Origin: Saccharothrix espanaensis DSM 44229
GTDB taxonomy: Bacteria > Actinomycetota > Actinomycetes > Mycobacteriales > Pseudonocardiaceae
DNA: 64,000 bases
Assembly (NCBI RefSeq): GCF_000328705.1
Contig: NC_019673.1
Location: forward strand, 5,146,001 to 5,210,000
Direction of reading: 5' to 3'
Below the pieces are notes generated by a model. The model was not told the origin of the DNA. It saw nothing but the letters and a program-made list of their open reading frames with translations, and searched no databases. Every line of letters begins with the position of its first letter. The first letter of the stretch is position 1. Of this stretch, positions 15,319 to 23,538 are shown piece by piece. A program made the position numbers and the translations under genes.

Positions 15319-16779
15319 TCACACGTCGACCGACACGACGTGGTGGCCCCACGGCGGGAGGTCGACGTAGAGGCCGTCGGTGGACAGGGCCTGGCCGTCG
15401 CGGTGGAAGGTGTCGTCGCGCAGCAGTTCCCGGAACACCGGGGTCGTGTCGGCGAGATCGGTCCACGGCAGGACCACCCGGCCCTGGGACGCGACCGGCG
15501 AGAGGTTGACCACGACCAGCGTGCGCGCGTCCGGGGCGGTCCACGACCAGGCCAGCAGGTTGTCGCGGGTCCGGTTGTCCGGCCAGCCCCGGAGGTCCAG
15601 AAGCTGCCAGGTGCCCCGGCGGACCTCGTTCGCGACGCCCACCAGCCGGTGGTGCCACGCCGCCAGCCCGGTGTCGTCGGGTTCGTCCGGGGCGCGGTCG
15701 AGGAACACCGGGACCCGAGTGCGCCGGCCCTCGAACTGGCCTTCGTGCCACAGCGTCCCGCCGGGCAGGGTGGCCAGGACGACCGCCGTCGCCGGCACGG
15801 CCTCGCGCGGCAGCCGGGACGCCGCGCGCGGTTCGTCGTGGTTCTCCAGGAACCTCAGCAGCCGGGACTGGTAGACCGGGTCGGCGCGCAGGTGGTCACG
15901 CACCCCGTTCGGGTCGAGCCCGGTGACGCGGTCGTAGAGGCGCTTGTCGTAGCAGAGGTCGAAACCCTGCTGCTGGAGCGTCCACTCCAGGTCCCAGTAC
16001 GCCTCGGCGATCAGCAGCGTGTCCGGGTGGCGGGTGCGCAGCTCGCCGAGCACCTCCGGCCAGAACTCCGTCTCCGGCGGCGGTCCGGTGCGCCCGCGCC
16101 ACGTCCGCGCGAACACGTCGTTGGTGGGCAACATCGCCATGTCGCACCGGATCGCGTCGCAGTGGCCGGCGATGTCGGACAGCGTCCGCACGGTCGCGGC
16201 GCGCATGGCCGGCGAGAAGGCGTCGAGCTGCACCACGTCCGGCCACGGCGGGAAGTACGGGTCGCGGCCCCGCGCCAGGACCCGGCCGCCCACCGCGAGC
16301 CACGCCTCCGGGTCGTCCACCAGGTCCCGGTGGCTGCCCCGCACGAACAGCTCCGGCGACTCGGTGACCCACGGGTGGTCCGGCGCGACGTGGTTGGGCA
16401 CGTAGTCCAGCACCAGCAACGCACCCCGGCGGGCCAGCGCCGCGCGCGCCTTCCACAGCCCCGAACGCCCGCCGAACCGCTCGTCCACCTCGTACCGCCG
16501 CACGCAGTACGGCGACCCGATCACGTCGTCGTCCCGCAGGTCCGGCAACGCCCGCCGGAACGACTGGCGCGTGCCCGCGTCCACCAGGGCGAGCCCGGCG
16601 GCGCTGCGCTCCCACACGCCCATCAGCCACACCGCGTCGATGCCCGGCCGCACCACGGCGTCCCACGCCTCGTCCGGCACGTCGCCGAGCGTCACCGGCC
16701 GGCCGAGGCCGCGGGAGAGGCCACCGAGCCACACCGCGGTGTTCACCTCGTGCACCACGGGCTGCGTCGGGGCGCTCAT
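15319..16779 (-). CDS. GH13-family alpha-glucosidase/amylase-like enzyme
   Basis: A 486-residue alpha-amylase-superfamily protein. The barrel motifs are visible: LVLDYVPNHVAPDHPW (region I), the nucleophile aspartate in DAIRCDMAML (region II), the acid/base in LLIAEAYWD (region III) and FLENHDEPRA (region IV). The C-terminal beta domain carries TLVVVNLSP. There is no signal peptide, so it acts in the cytoplasm. The ATG overlaps the stop of the upstream GH63-like gene by 4 bp. The pair probably processes glucosylated compatible solutes or alpha-glucans, but the exact substrate is not evident. Confidence 0.85.
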   Translation of the reverse strand: MSAPTQPVVHEVNTAVWLGGLSRGLGRPVTLGDVPDEAWDAVVRPGIDAVWLMGVWERSAAGLALVDAGTRQSFRRALPDLRDDDVIGSPYCVRRYEVDERFGGRSGLWKARAALARRGALLVLDYVPNHVAPDHPWVTESPELFVRGSHRDLVDDPEAWLAVGGRVLARGRDPYFPPWPDVVQLDAFSPAMRAATVRTLSDIAGHCDAIRCDMAMLPTNDVFARTWRGRTGPPPETEFWPEVLGELRTRHPDTLLIAEAYWDLEWTLQQQGFDLCYDKRLYDRVTGLDPNGVRDHLRADPVYQSRLLRFLENHDEPRAASRLPREAVPATAVVLATLPGGTLWHEGQFEGRRTRVPVFLDRAPDEPDDTGLAAWHHRLVGVANEVRRGTWQLLDLRGWPDNRTRDNLLAWSWTAPDARTLVVVNLSPVASQGRVVLPWTDLADTTPVFRELLRDDTFHRDGQALSTDGLYVDLPPWGHHVVSVDV

Positions 16780-19493
16780 CGGCGCGCTCCGCGGAACAGC
16801 AGCGGCAGCAACGCCACCGTCCCGGTCCACCCGGTCTGGTGGCTCGCGCCGAGCCCGGCCCCGTTGTCGCCGTGGAAGTACTCGTGGAACAGCACCAGGT
16901 CCCGCCAGTGCGGGTCGTCGCGCAGCCGGCGGTCGCCGCCGTGCGCGGGCCGGCCTTCGGCACCGGGCAGGAACAGCCGGACGAGCCGGGCGGAGATCTC
17001 CTCGGCCACCTCGCGCAGCGTCAGCCACCGGTCCGAGCCGGTGGGGCACTCCACCCGGAACTCGTCGCCGAAGTGCTCGTGCAGGTTCAGCAAGCCGCGC
17101 ACCACCATCAGGTTGAGCGGGAACCAGACCGGTCCCCGCCAGTTGGAGTTGCCGCCGAACATGCCGTTGTCGGACTCGGCGGGCAGGTAGGCCACCCGGT
17201 GCTCCTGACCGTCCACGGTGAACACGTACGGGTGCTCGCGGTGCCACCGGGACAGTGACCGGATGCCGTGCGGGCTCAGGAACTCCTCCTCGTCGAGCAT
17301 CCGGGCGAGGATGCGCCGCAGCCGCTCCTCGTCGAACAGCGCGAACAGGACCGGACCGGTGCCGTGCGCCTGCTCGCCGTGCCGCCACAGCGCGGCGGTC
17401 ACCGCCGGGTGCCGGTCGAGGAACTCCACCGTGCCGCGCACGAGTTCGGGGTGCCGCTCGCGCACCGAGCCGTCCACGACGGTCGCCGCGGCCAGCGGCA
17501 CGAGCCCCACCGCGGACCGCACCTTCAACGGGACGGAACTGCCGTCCGGGCGGCGCAGGACGTCGTAGAAGAACCCGTCCTCCTCGTCCCACAAGCCGAC
17601 GCCGTCCGGCCCGACGTGCCGGGTGGCCGCCGCGATCCACGCGAAGTTCTCCAGCAGCGACTGCGCCTGGTCGACGTAGGCCGGGTCGTCGCGGGCCAGT
17701 TCCAGCGCCATCCTGGTCAGGCTCTGGCAGAACAGCGCCATCCACGCCGTGCCGTCGGCCTGGTCGAGGTGGCCCCCGGTCGGCAGCGGCGCGCTGCGGT
17801 CGAACACGCCGATGTTGTCCAGCCCGAGGAACCCGCCCTGGAACACGTTGCGGCCGTCGACGTCCTTGCGGTTGAGCCACCAGTCGAACTCGCGCAGCAG
17901 CCGGGGGAAGACCCGCGCGAGGAACGCCCGGTCACCCTCGCCGCGGGTGGCTTTCTCGTACTCGTACAGGAACAGCGCGGCCCACGCGTGCAGCGGCGGG
18001 TTGGCGTCGCCGAAGTTCCACTCGTAGGCCGGGACCTGGCCGTTGGGGTGCTGGTAGCGCCGGTCCAGCAGGAGTTCGACCTGGTGCTTGGCGGTCGCCG
18101 GGTCCACCACCGCCAGCGCCACCGCGTGGAACGCCAGGTCCCACGCGGCGAACCACGGGTACTCCCACTTGTCCGGCATCGAGATGACGTCCTCGGCGAC
18201 CAGGTGCCGCCAGTCGTGGTCGGCCGACGACGAACGGGCCAACGGGTCCGCGCCCCGCTCGGTGAGCCACCGCTCGACGTCGAAGGCGTAGTACTGCCGG
18301 GACCACAGCATCCCGGCCAACGCCTTGCGCGCCACCGACCGCTCGTCGTCGGACAGGTCGCCCGCGAGCACGTCGGCGTAGAACTCGTCGGCCTCGGCGA
18401 TCCGGCCGGCGATCACCTGGTCGAAGTCCGCGAACGGGTCCGCGCCCTGCCGGCCCGCGCTCTTCCGGTCGGGGTCGGTCTGGCCCGCGTTATTGCGGTC
18501 GGGGTCGGTCTGGTCGGTGTCGGTCTGGTCGGTGAGCCGGACGCGGACGGTCGCGCTGCCGCCGGCCGGGACGTCCAGCACGCAGACCGCCGCGGCCTTG
18601 GTGCCGATACCGCTCGGGTCGACGGCCGACATGTCCCCGTGCACCACGGCGCGGTGGATGCCGTCCTTGACGTACGGGGTCTCGTTGGGCGAGCCGAAGA
18701 CCCGTTCGTCGTCGGTCTCGTTGCCGGTGACCAGGAGCGCGGCCGGCGGGTCGACGGACAGCAGCCGGGTGCCGAGGCCGCCGCCCTCCGCCCGCACGGT
18801 CCCGTCCGCGGCGACCAGCACCGGTCGTTCCGACTCCCCGGCCCACGACCAGGTGTGGCGGAACCACAGCGTGGGCAGGACGTGCAGGCGTGCGGCGTCC
18901 GGCCCCCGGTTGTGGGCGGTGACGCGCATCAGCACGTCGTCGGGGCCTGCTTTGGCGTACTCCACGACGACGTCGAAGTAGCGGTCGTCGTCGAAGATCC
19001 CCGTGTCGGTCAGCTCGTACTCGAACTCGGTCCGGTCGCGCGCGGCGTTGACCGAGACCAGTTCCTCGTAGGGGAACTCCCGTTGTGGGTACTTGTAGAG
19101 CATCTTGAGGTAGGACGCGGTGGGCGTCGCATCGAGGTGGAAGTAGCACTCCTTCACGTCCTCGCCGTGGTTGCCCTCGGAGTTCGTCAGGCCGAAAAGC
19201 CGCTCCTTGAGGAACGGGTCCGCACCGTTCCACAGCGCGAGCGCCAGGCACAGCCGCTGTCGGTCGTCGCTGACGCCCGCCAGCCCGTCCTCGCCCCACC
19301 GGTAGGCGCGGTAGCGGGCCTGGTCGTGGGTGAACGACGACCATGCGTCGGCTGCGCTGCCGCCCTCGCGCACGGTCCCCCACTGCCGGTCGGAAAGGTA
19401 AGGGCCCCAACGACGCCACGGCACGCCGGCATCCGCTTCCTCCAGCCGACGCCGCTCCGCCTTGACGCGCTTGCGCTTCGCCGCCCCGCTCAC
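16776..19493 (-). CDS. GH63-like glucosidase (MGH/glucosylglycerate hydrolase-related)
   Basis: A 905-residue inverting-type glycosidase. The N-terminal beta-domain (RWGPYLSDRQWGTVRE, GNHGEDVKECYFHLD) is followed by an (alpha/alpha)6 barrel with WFAAWDLAFHAVAL, WNFGDANPPLHAW, QGGFLGLDNIGVFDR and ESDNGMFGGNSNWRGPVW, a set typical of bacterial GH63 proteins. No signal peptide is present. A low-complexity insertion near residues 325-352 (repeats of DQTD and TDPDR) is a recent-looking microrepeat. The GTG at 19493 overlaps the upstream membrane-protein stop (GTGA). Three genes (membrane protein, GH63, GH13) are chained by 4-bp overlaps and thus form one operon. Confidence 0.87.
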   Translation of the reverse strand: MSGAAKRKRVKAERRRLEEADAGVPWRRWGPYLSDRQWGTVREGGSAADAWSSFTHDQARYRAYRWGEDGLAGVSDDRQRLCLALALWNGADPFLKERLFGLTNSEGNHGEDVKECYFHLDATPTASYLKMLYKYPQREFPYEELVSVNAARDRTEFEYELTDTGIFDDDRYFDVVVEYAKAGPDDVLMRVTAHNRGPDAARLHVLPTLWFRHTWSWAGESERPVLVAADGTVRAEGGGLGTRLLSVDPPAALLVTGNETDDERVFGSPNETPYVKDGIHRAVVHGDMSAVDPSGIGTKAAAVCVLDVPAGGSATVRVRLTDQTDTDQTDPDRNNAGQTDPDRKSAGRQGADPFADFDQVIAGRIAEADEFYADVLAGDLSDDERSVARKALAGMLWSRQYYAFDVERWLTERGADPLARSSSADHDWRHLVAEDVISMPDKWEYPWFAAWDLAFHAVALAVVDPATAKHQVELLLDRRYQHPNGQVPAYEWNFGDANPPLHAWAALFLYEYEKATRGEGDRAFLARVFPRLLREFDWWLNRKDVDGRNVFQGGFLGLDNIGVFDRSAPLPTGGHLDQADGTAWMALFCQSLTRMALELARDDPAYVDQAQSLLENFAWIAAATRHVGPDGVGLWDEEDGFFYDVLRRPDGSSVPLKVRSAVGLVPLAAATVVDGSVRERHPELVRGTVEFLDRHPAVTAALWRHGEQAHGTGPVLFALFDEERLRRILARMLDEEEFLSPHGIRSLSRWHREHPYVFTVDGQEHRVAYLPAESDNGMFGGNSNWRGPVWFPLNLMVVRGLLNLHEHFGDEFRVECPTGSDRWLTLREVAEEISARLVRLFLPGAEGRPAHGGDRRLRDDPHWRDLVLFHEYFHGDNGAGLGASHQTGWTGTVALLPLLFRGARR

Positions 19494-19921
19494 CGGTCAC
19501 CGGTCATCTCGTTGCCGTGCACCACAACGGCCCAGACGACGACCACGCACAGCGTGATCACGATGGTCGACCACCACGGCTGGACCGATACGAAACCCAG
19601 TTGCACCACCGCGTTCACCGCGGCGAACAGCACCGCGACCACGCGCGCCCACGCCGCCCCGGTCCACAGCCCGGCCCCGGCGAACGCGACCAGCAGGCCG
19701 ACCACCAGGTGCGTCCACCCCCAGCCGGTGAGGTCGAGCACCAGCGTGCTCTCCGGCCCGACGACGTAGTACTGGTCGTCCAGCAACGCGACCAGGCCCT
19801 CGATCACGGTGAACGACCCGATGACGAGCATCATGATGCCCGCGAACCCGATCCACCCCAGCCACGGGCCGGATTTCGGCCGTACTCCCGCCCACGCGGT
19901 GCGCTGCGTCTCCTGCGCCAT
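19490..19921 (-). CDS. Small four-helix membrane protein (DUF7144-like)
   Basis: A 143-residue integral membrane protein with four predicted helices: GWIGFAGIMMLVIGSF, HLVVGLLVAFAGAGLW, a third around ARVVAVLFAAVNAVVQ and a fourth around IVITLCVVVVWAVVV. A conserved-looking DLTGWGWTHLVVG motif precedes helix two. Such proteins are frequent in actinobacteria and have no known function. GGAGG precedes the ATG. It overlaps the downstream glycosidase gene by 4 bp, so co-expression is likely, although the functional link is unclear. Confidence 0.75.
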   Translation of the reverse strand: MAQETQRTAWAGVRPKSGPWLGWIGFAGIMMLVIGSFTVIEGLVALLDDQYYVVGPESTLVLDLTGWGWTHLVVGLLVAFAGAGLWTGAAWARVVAVLFAAVNAVVQLGFVSVQPWWSTIVITLCVVVVWAVVVHGNEMTGDR

Positions 19922-20144
19922 GTCCGCTCCCTCCAGTCGATGGACCACGTGTCCACCGTGGTGGGTGCACCACGCCCTCTCCTCGCCCGTCGCGGACGAA
20001 TTCGCCCCGGGACCGGACCGCCGGCCCCGGCTCGGCCCGAACTCGCGCCCGCGCCGTCGCCGTTGTGTCGCATCGGGCGGCACCAGGCCGGCCGAGAACC
20101 GGGGCGTGCTTCACCCGGTGCGGGCGACCGCTACCGGCGGCCGG

Positions 20145-20975
20145 TCACTGCGCGCGCCCGGCCGGCTCGCCGGCTGAAGTTTCGCTTTGCAGCGTCCGGA
20201 TTTCCGCGCGCACGGCCCTGATCTCCTCCAGGAGCGCCGCCGAGGTCACCGCGTCCGACTCCGCCCGAGGTGCCGGGACCTGGGGGCGCGTCAGTTCGCT
20301 CACTTCCGACTCCATCGCGCTGCACACCACGGCGATGAACAGGTTGAGCATGGTGAAGGTGCCGACGAGCAGGTAGCAGAGGAAGAAGATCCACGCGAGC
20401 GGGTACTCGGTCATCACCTCGCGCATCACGTCCGACCAGCCGTCGCCGGTGGTGATCTGCACCAGCGTGAGCACCGTGGTGCCGAGGTCGCCGAACGCGG
20501 GACTGCGCTCGCCGAACAGGGTCGTCGCCATCACGCCGCCGACGTAGAGCAGCAGCGACAGCAGGCCGGCGAGGGCCACTATGCCGGGCACCGCGTTGAC
20601 CAGCGCGCTGATCACCCGTCGCATGCTCGGCACCATCGACACCAACCGCAGCGCGCGCAGGATCCGCAACGAGCGCAGCACCGCCATCGACTGGCCGAAC
20701 GGCAACAGCGACACGCCGACGATCACGAAGTCGAACCAGTTCCACGAACTGCGGAAGAACCGCGCACCGTGCGCGTAGATCCGGGCCGCCAGCTCCACCG
20801 TGAACACCGCCAGAGCGGTCTGGTCGATCAGGTCCAGCAGGCCACCGAACCTGCCGACCACGCTGTCCGAGGTCTGCAGGCCCAGAACCACCGCGTTGAC
20901 GACGATGACGGCGATGATCGCCTGCTGAAAGCTCTCGTTGTCCACGATCGCGCGGACACGGCTGCGGAATCCCAT
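20145..20975 (-). CDS. Voltage-gated cation channel (bacterial Nav/Cav type)
   Basis: A 276-residue single-domain six-helix channel. S1 begins near residue 18. S4 is arginine-rich with a three-residue spacing (MAVLRSLRILRALRLVSM, residues 98-114). The pore helix leads to the filter TGDGWSD (176-182), and S6 is FTMLNLFIAVVCSAM. A C-terminal coiled coil (ALLEEIRAVRAEIRTLQSE) would hold the tetramer together, as in NaChBac relatives. Sodium-selective members have a TLESW-type filter. Here Asp178 and Asp182 give a more acidic, calcium-channel-like filter. AGGAG lies five bases before the ATG. It appears monocistronic or co-transcribed with the surface protein 52 bp downstream. Confidence 0.9.
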   Translation of the reverse strand: MGFRSRVRAIVDNESFQQAIIAVIVVNAVVLGLQTSDSVVGRFGGLLDLIDQTALAVFTVELAARIYAHGARFFRSSWNWFDFVIVGVSLLPFGQSMAVLRSLRILRALRLVSMVPSMRRVISALVNAVPGIVALAGLLSLLLYVGGVMATTLFGERSPAFGDLGTTVLTLVQITTGDGWSDVMREVMTEYPLAWIFFLCYLLVGTFTMLNLFIAVVCSAMESEVSELTRPQVPAPRAESDAVTSAALLEEIRAVRAEIRTLQSETSAGEPAGRAQ

Positions 20976-21027
20976 TGCCTCTCCTGTAACACGTGCTGCA
21001 TCGGGTACGACGGACCGGCGTGCGCGT

Positions 21028-23280
21028 TCACGAGCGCCGCGCCGCGGCCAAGGCCGACGCCGTGACGACCATGACGGCCATCCCGGCGGCGACGGCGACC
21101 AACGCGATCGCGGGCTTGTCGGCGGGCGGGGCGTCGCGCACGGCGTAGACCTGTTCTCGCGCAACGGGTTCGGCCGGCAGCCGCTGCGCGGGCGGTGCCG
21201 ACGCGGGCTCTCGCACCGCCGGCGTCTCCCGCCCGGGTGCCGGCCGCACCGCCACCCGGACCGGTGTGGACGCGGACCGGCGCACCTCTTGCGGCGTCAC
21301 TCCGGTGATCCGAGGCGCGCCGACTGCGGTCAGGTCGGTGATCAGGCTTTGCTCCAGCACGACGTCGCACGTGTAGGTCACGGCCTCGCCCGCCGCCAGT
21401 TCGCCGATCGGCCGGCGGCAGGCGGCGGGTTCCCCCTCCACGGCCACGTCGTGGAACGCGACCCGGCTCGGGTTGCCGACCCGCACGGTGATCGCGACGG
21501 GCTCGCCGACGCCGACGGTGTCCGCCGACCACACCGCGGACACCGTCAGCAGCGGGTGCACCACCGAGAAGTCGGCGGTCGCCGAGGCCGTGGCCGCGAG
21601 ACCCAGCCCGTCCGAAGCGGTGACCGTCACGGTGTCGGTCACGGGGTCGGTCACGGGGTCGGTCCCGGCGGCGGCCCCGGGCTCGACCCGGCAGGTGAAG
21701 GTGGCGGTCCGCCCCGGCTCGACGGTGCCGGCGTCGGCCCGGTCGCACGGGTCCAGCACGTCGTGGTCGATCCGCAGCCCCGACAGCGGGGTGTCGCCGG
21801 TGTTCTCCACGCGCACGTCGAGGGCGACCTGGTGGTCTTCTACGACGGTGTCGGGATCGAAGCTCTGGGAGACCCGCAGCGCCGGGCGCAGCACCTCGAC
21901 CGGGGCGGCGGCGGTGGTGGCCAGCCGGTCGCCGGCCAGGCTGCTGCCGGTGACCTCGACGGTGACCCGGTGGTCGTCCGACCCCACCCGGGTCCGGCAG
22001 GTGGTGGTCGCCGACGCGCCGCCCGCCAGCTCGTCGGGCAGCGGGCCGCAGTCCGACCCGCCGATCCGCGCCGCCAGGTCGCGGGCGGGCGCTTCACCGG
22101 TGTTGGCGACCCGGACGGTGTGGTCCACGCTCTCGCCGGCGTGCGCGGCCGGCCTGTCGGGGCTGATCGTGGCGGCGAGTTCGGGCAGCGGCATCGAGAC
22201 GGCCAGGCCCTGCAACAGGTAGGCGTCCGCGCGGGTGACCAGGTCGACCACCGTGGCCGAACCGCTCGGCGCGGGCACCTGCACGACCTTCGCGTCCACG
22301 CTCAGGTTGTTGACCGGGTGGGGGTCGCCCTGCGCGTAGCCGGCGAAGAAGTTCTCCGCCCCGCCGGCCGGGTCCGCCTGGGGCTGTCCGCCGACCAGCA
22401 CCAGGTCGCCGGCCTGCGCCCAGTCCCCTTCGTAGGCGGTCACGCCGATCCGGGCGCGACCGCCGGTCGGGCGCGGCGCGTCGAGCCGGACGGTCACCCG
22501 CTGCGGCTTCGACAGCACGCGGACGTGCCCGCCGTGCAGCGTCACGTGCCGGGGCGCGGGTGCCTGCTGGTGCGCCCGGTCGAACGACCAGACCACCGTG
22601 AGCGTCCACCCGGCGAAGCAGTCCCGGCCCTGCGGCGTCCAGATGTTCCCGACCGTCACCGGGATCGGCCGGCCGGTCGCCACCGCGCGGAACTCGGCGG
22701 TGACGTCCGCCTGCGCGCTGTAGAACTGCTGGTCGTCGCGCCCCAGCGAGCCGAGGCCGTCACTGGCGTAGGTGAACCGGCCGGGGCCGAGCACCGCCTT
22801 CGTCCCGGCCACCGCCAGGACCGGGGCCTGGCCCGCGGCCGTGCCGGGCGGCTGTTCGCCGCCCCGGCCGCACGGCGCGGTCGGGGACGCGCCGGTCGTG
22901 CCGGCCCAGCCGAGCTTGGCGTAGGCGACCGACGCGCCCGCCGGGACCTCCAGTGACGCGGTGGACGAGTTGTAGGTCGCCGGGTCGTCGTCCTCGTCGG
23001 TCCACGTCATCCAGTGGCCGTTGTTCTGCGCCGAGACGCCGGTCCCGCGTCGGGTCTGCGCCTCGCGGCACAGGCGCGCCGGGAACTGGGCCTCGTGCCG
23101 GTCGTCGTCGGGAGGACAGCCCAGCACCGCGTTGCCGATCACCGCCACGTCGCCGTGCACGGTCCGGTCGAAGTCCACCGGCAGCGCCTGCCGCGGCGGG
23201 TTCTCGGCGGCGCCGACCGGCGTGGCGATCCACAGCACCAACGCGGACGCCGACAGGCACCACAGTCGTCCGGCCCGCAT
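21028..23280 (-). CDS. Cell-surface protein with DUF11/CARDB-like repeats and C-terminal anchor
   Basis: A 750-residue secreted, membrane-anchored protein. It has an N-terminal signal peptide (MRAGRLWCLSASALVLWIA, cut near VGAAE) and a domain of about 330 residues with WAGTT, WTLTVVWSFDRAH and NVSVDAK-like strands, typical of actinobacterial DUF11 surface proteins. Three immunoglobulin-like repeats then begin around VDHTVRVANTGEAPA, VALDVRVENTGDTPL and VAITVRVGNPSRVAF. A proline-rich stretch and a C-terminal helix (IALVAVAAGMAVMVVTA) with RRS tail follow. There is no sortase LPXTG motif. AGGAG precedes the ATG. It probably lies on the outer face of the membrane; ligand and role are unknown. 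Confidence 0.8.
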   Translation of the reverse strand: MRAGRLWCLSASALVLWIATPVGAAENPPRQALPVDFDRTVHGDVAVIGNAVLGCPPDDDRHEAQFPARLCREAQTRRGTGVSAQNNGHWMTWTDEDDDPATYNSSTASLEVPAGASVAYAKLGWAGTTGASPTAPCGRGGEQPPGTAAGQAPVLAVAGTKAVLGPGRFTYASDGLGSLGRDDQQFYSAQADVTAEFRAVATGRPIPVTVGNIWTPQGRDCFAGWTLTVVWSFDRAHQQAPAPRHVTLHGGHVRVLSKPQRVTVRLDAPRPTGGRARIGVTAYEGDWAQAGDLVLVGGQPQADPAGGAENFFAGYAQGDPHPVNNLSVDAKVVQVPAPSGSATVVDLVTRADAYLLQGLAVSMPLPELAATISPDRPAAHAGESVDHTVRVANTGEAPARDLAARIGGSDCGPLPDELAGGASATTTCRTRVGSDDHRVTVEVTGSSLAGDRLATTAAAPVEVLRPALRVSQSFDPDTVVEDHQVALDVRVENTGDTPLSGLRIDHDVLDPCDRADAGTVEPGRTATFTCRVEPGAAAGTDPVTDPVTDTVTVTASDGLGLAATASATADFSVVHPLLTVSAVWSADTVGVGEPVAITVRVGNPSRVAFHDVAVEGEPAACRRPIGELAAGEAVTYTCDVVLEQSLITDLTAVGAPRITGVTPQEVRRSASTPVRVAVRPAPGRETPAVREPASAPPAQRLPAEPVAREQVYAVRDAPPADKPAIALVAVAAGMAVMVVTASALAAARRS

Positions 23281-23538
23281 GCGTCTCCTGATCTCGTCCA
23301 ACGGCCGGCACACTGAAGCACATTCGGCCCGCCGGCGTCGGCGGTCCGCCAGGCGGTGGCGGCGGGCCGTGCGCTACCACGCCCACCCGGCCCCTGACGG
23401 GCGTCACTCAGGGGAATGACGGGCGTGATGATGGTGGGCGCGGCGTGTCCAAGATCGTCAGGACCACCACCCGACGGGCGCGAAGATGACCACTACGAGT
23501 GGATTCACCGGGAAGTACCGCTGGAACGGCCGCCGGCC

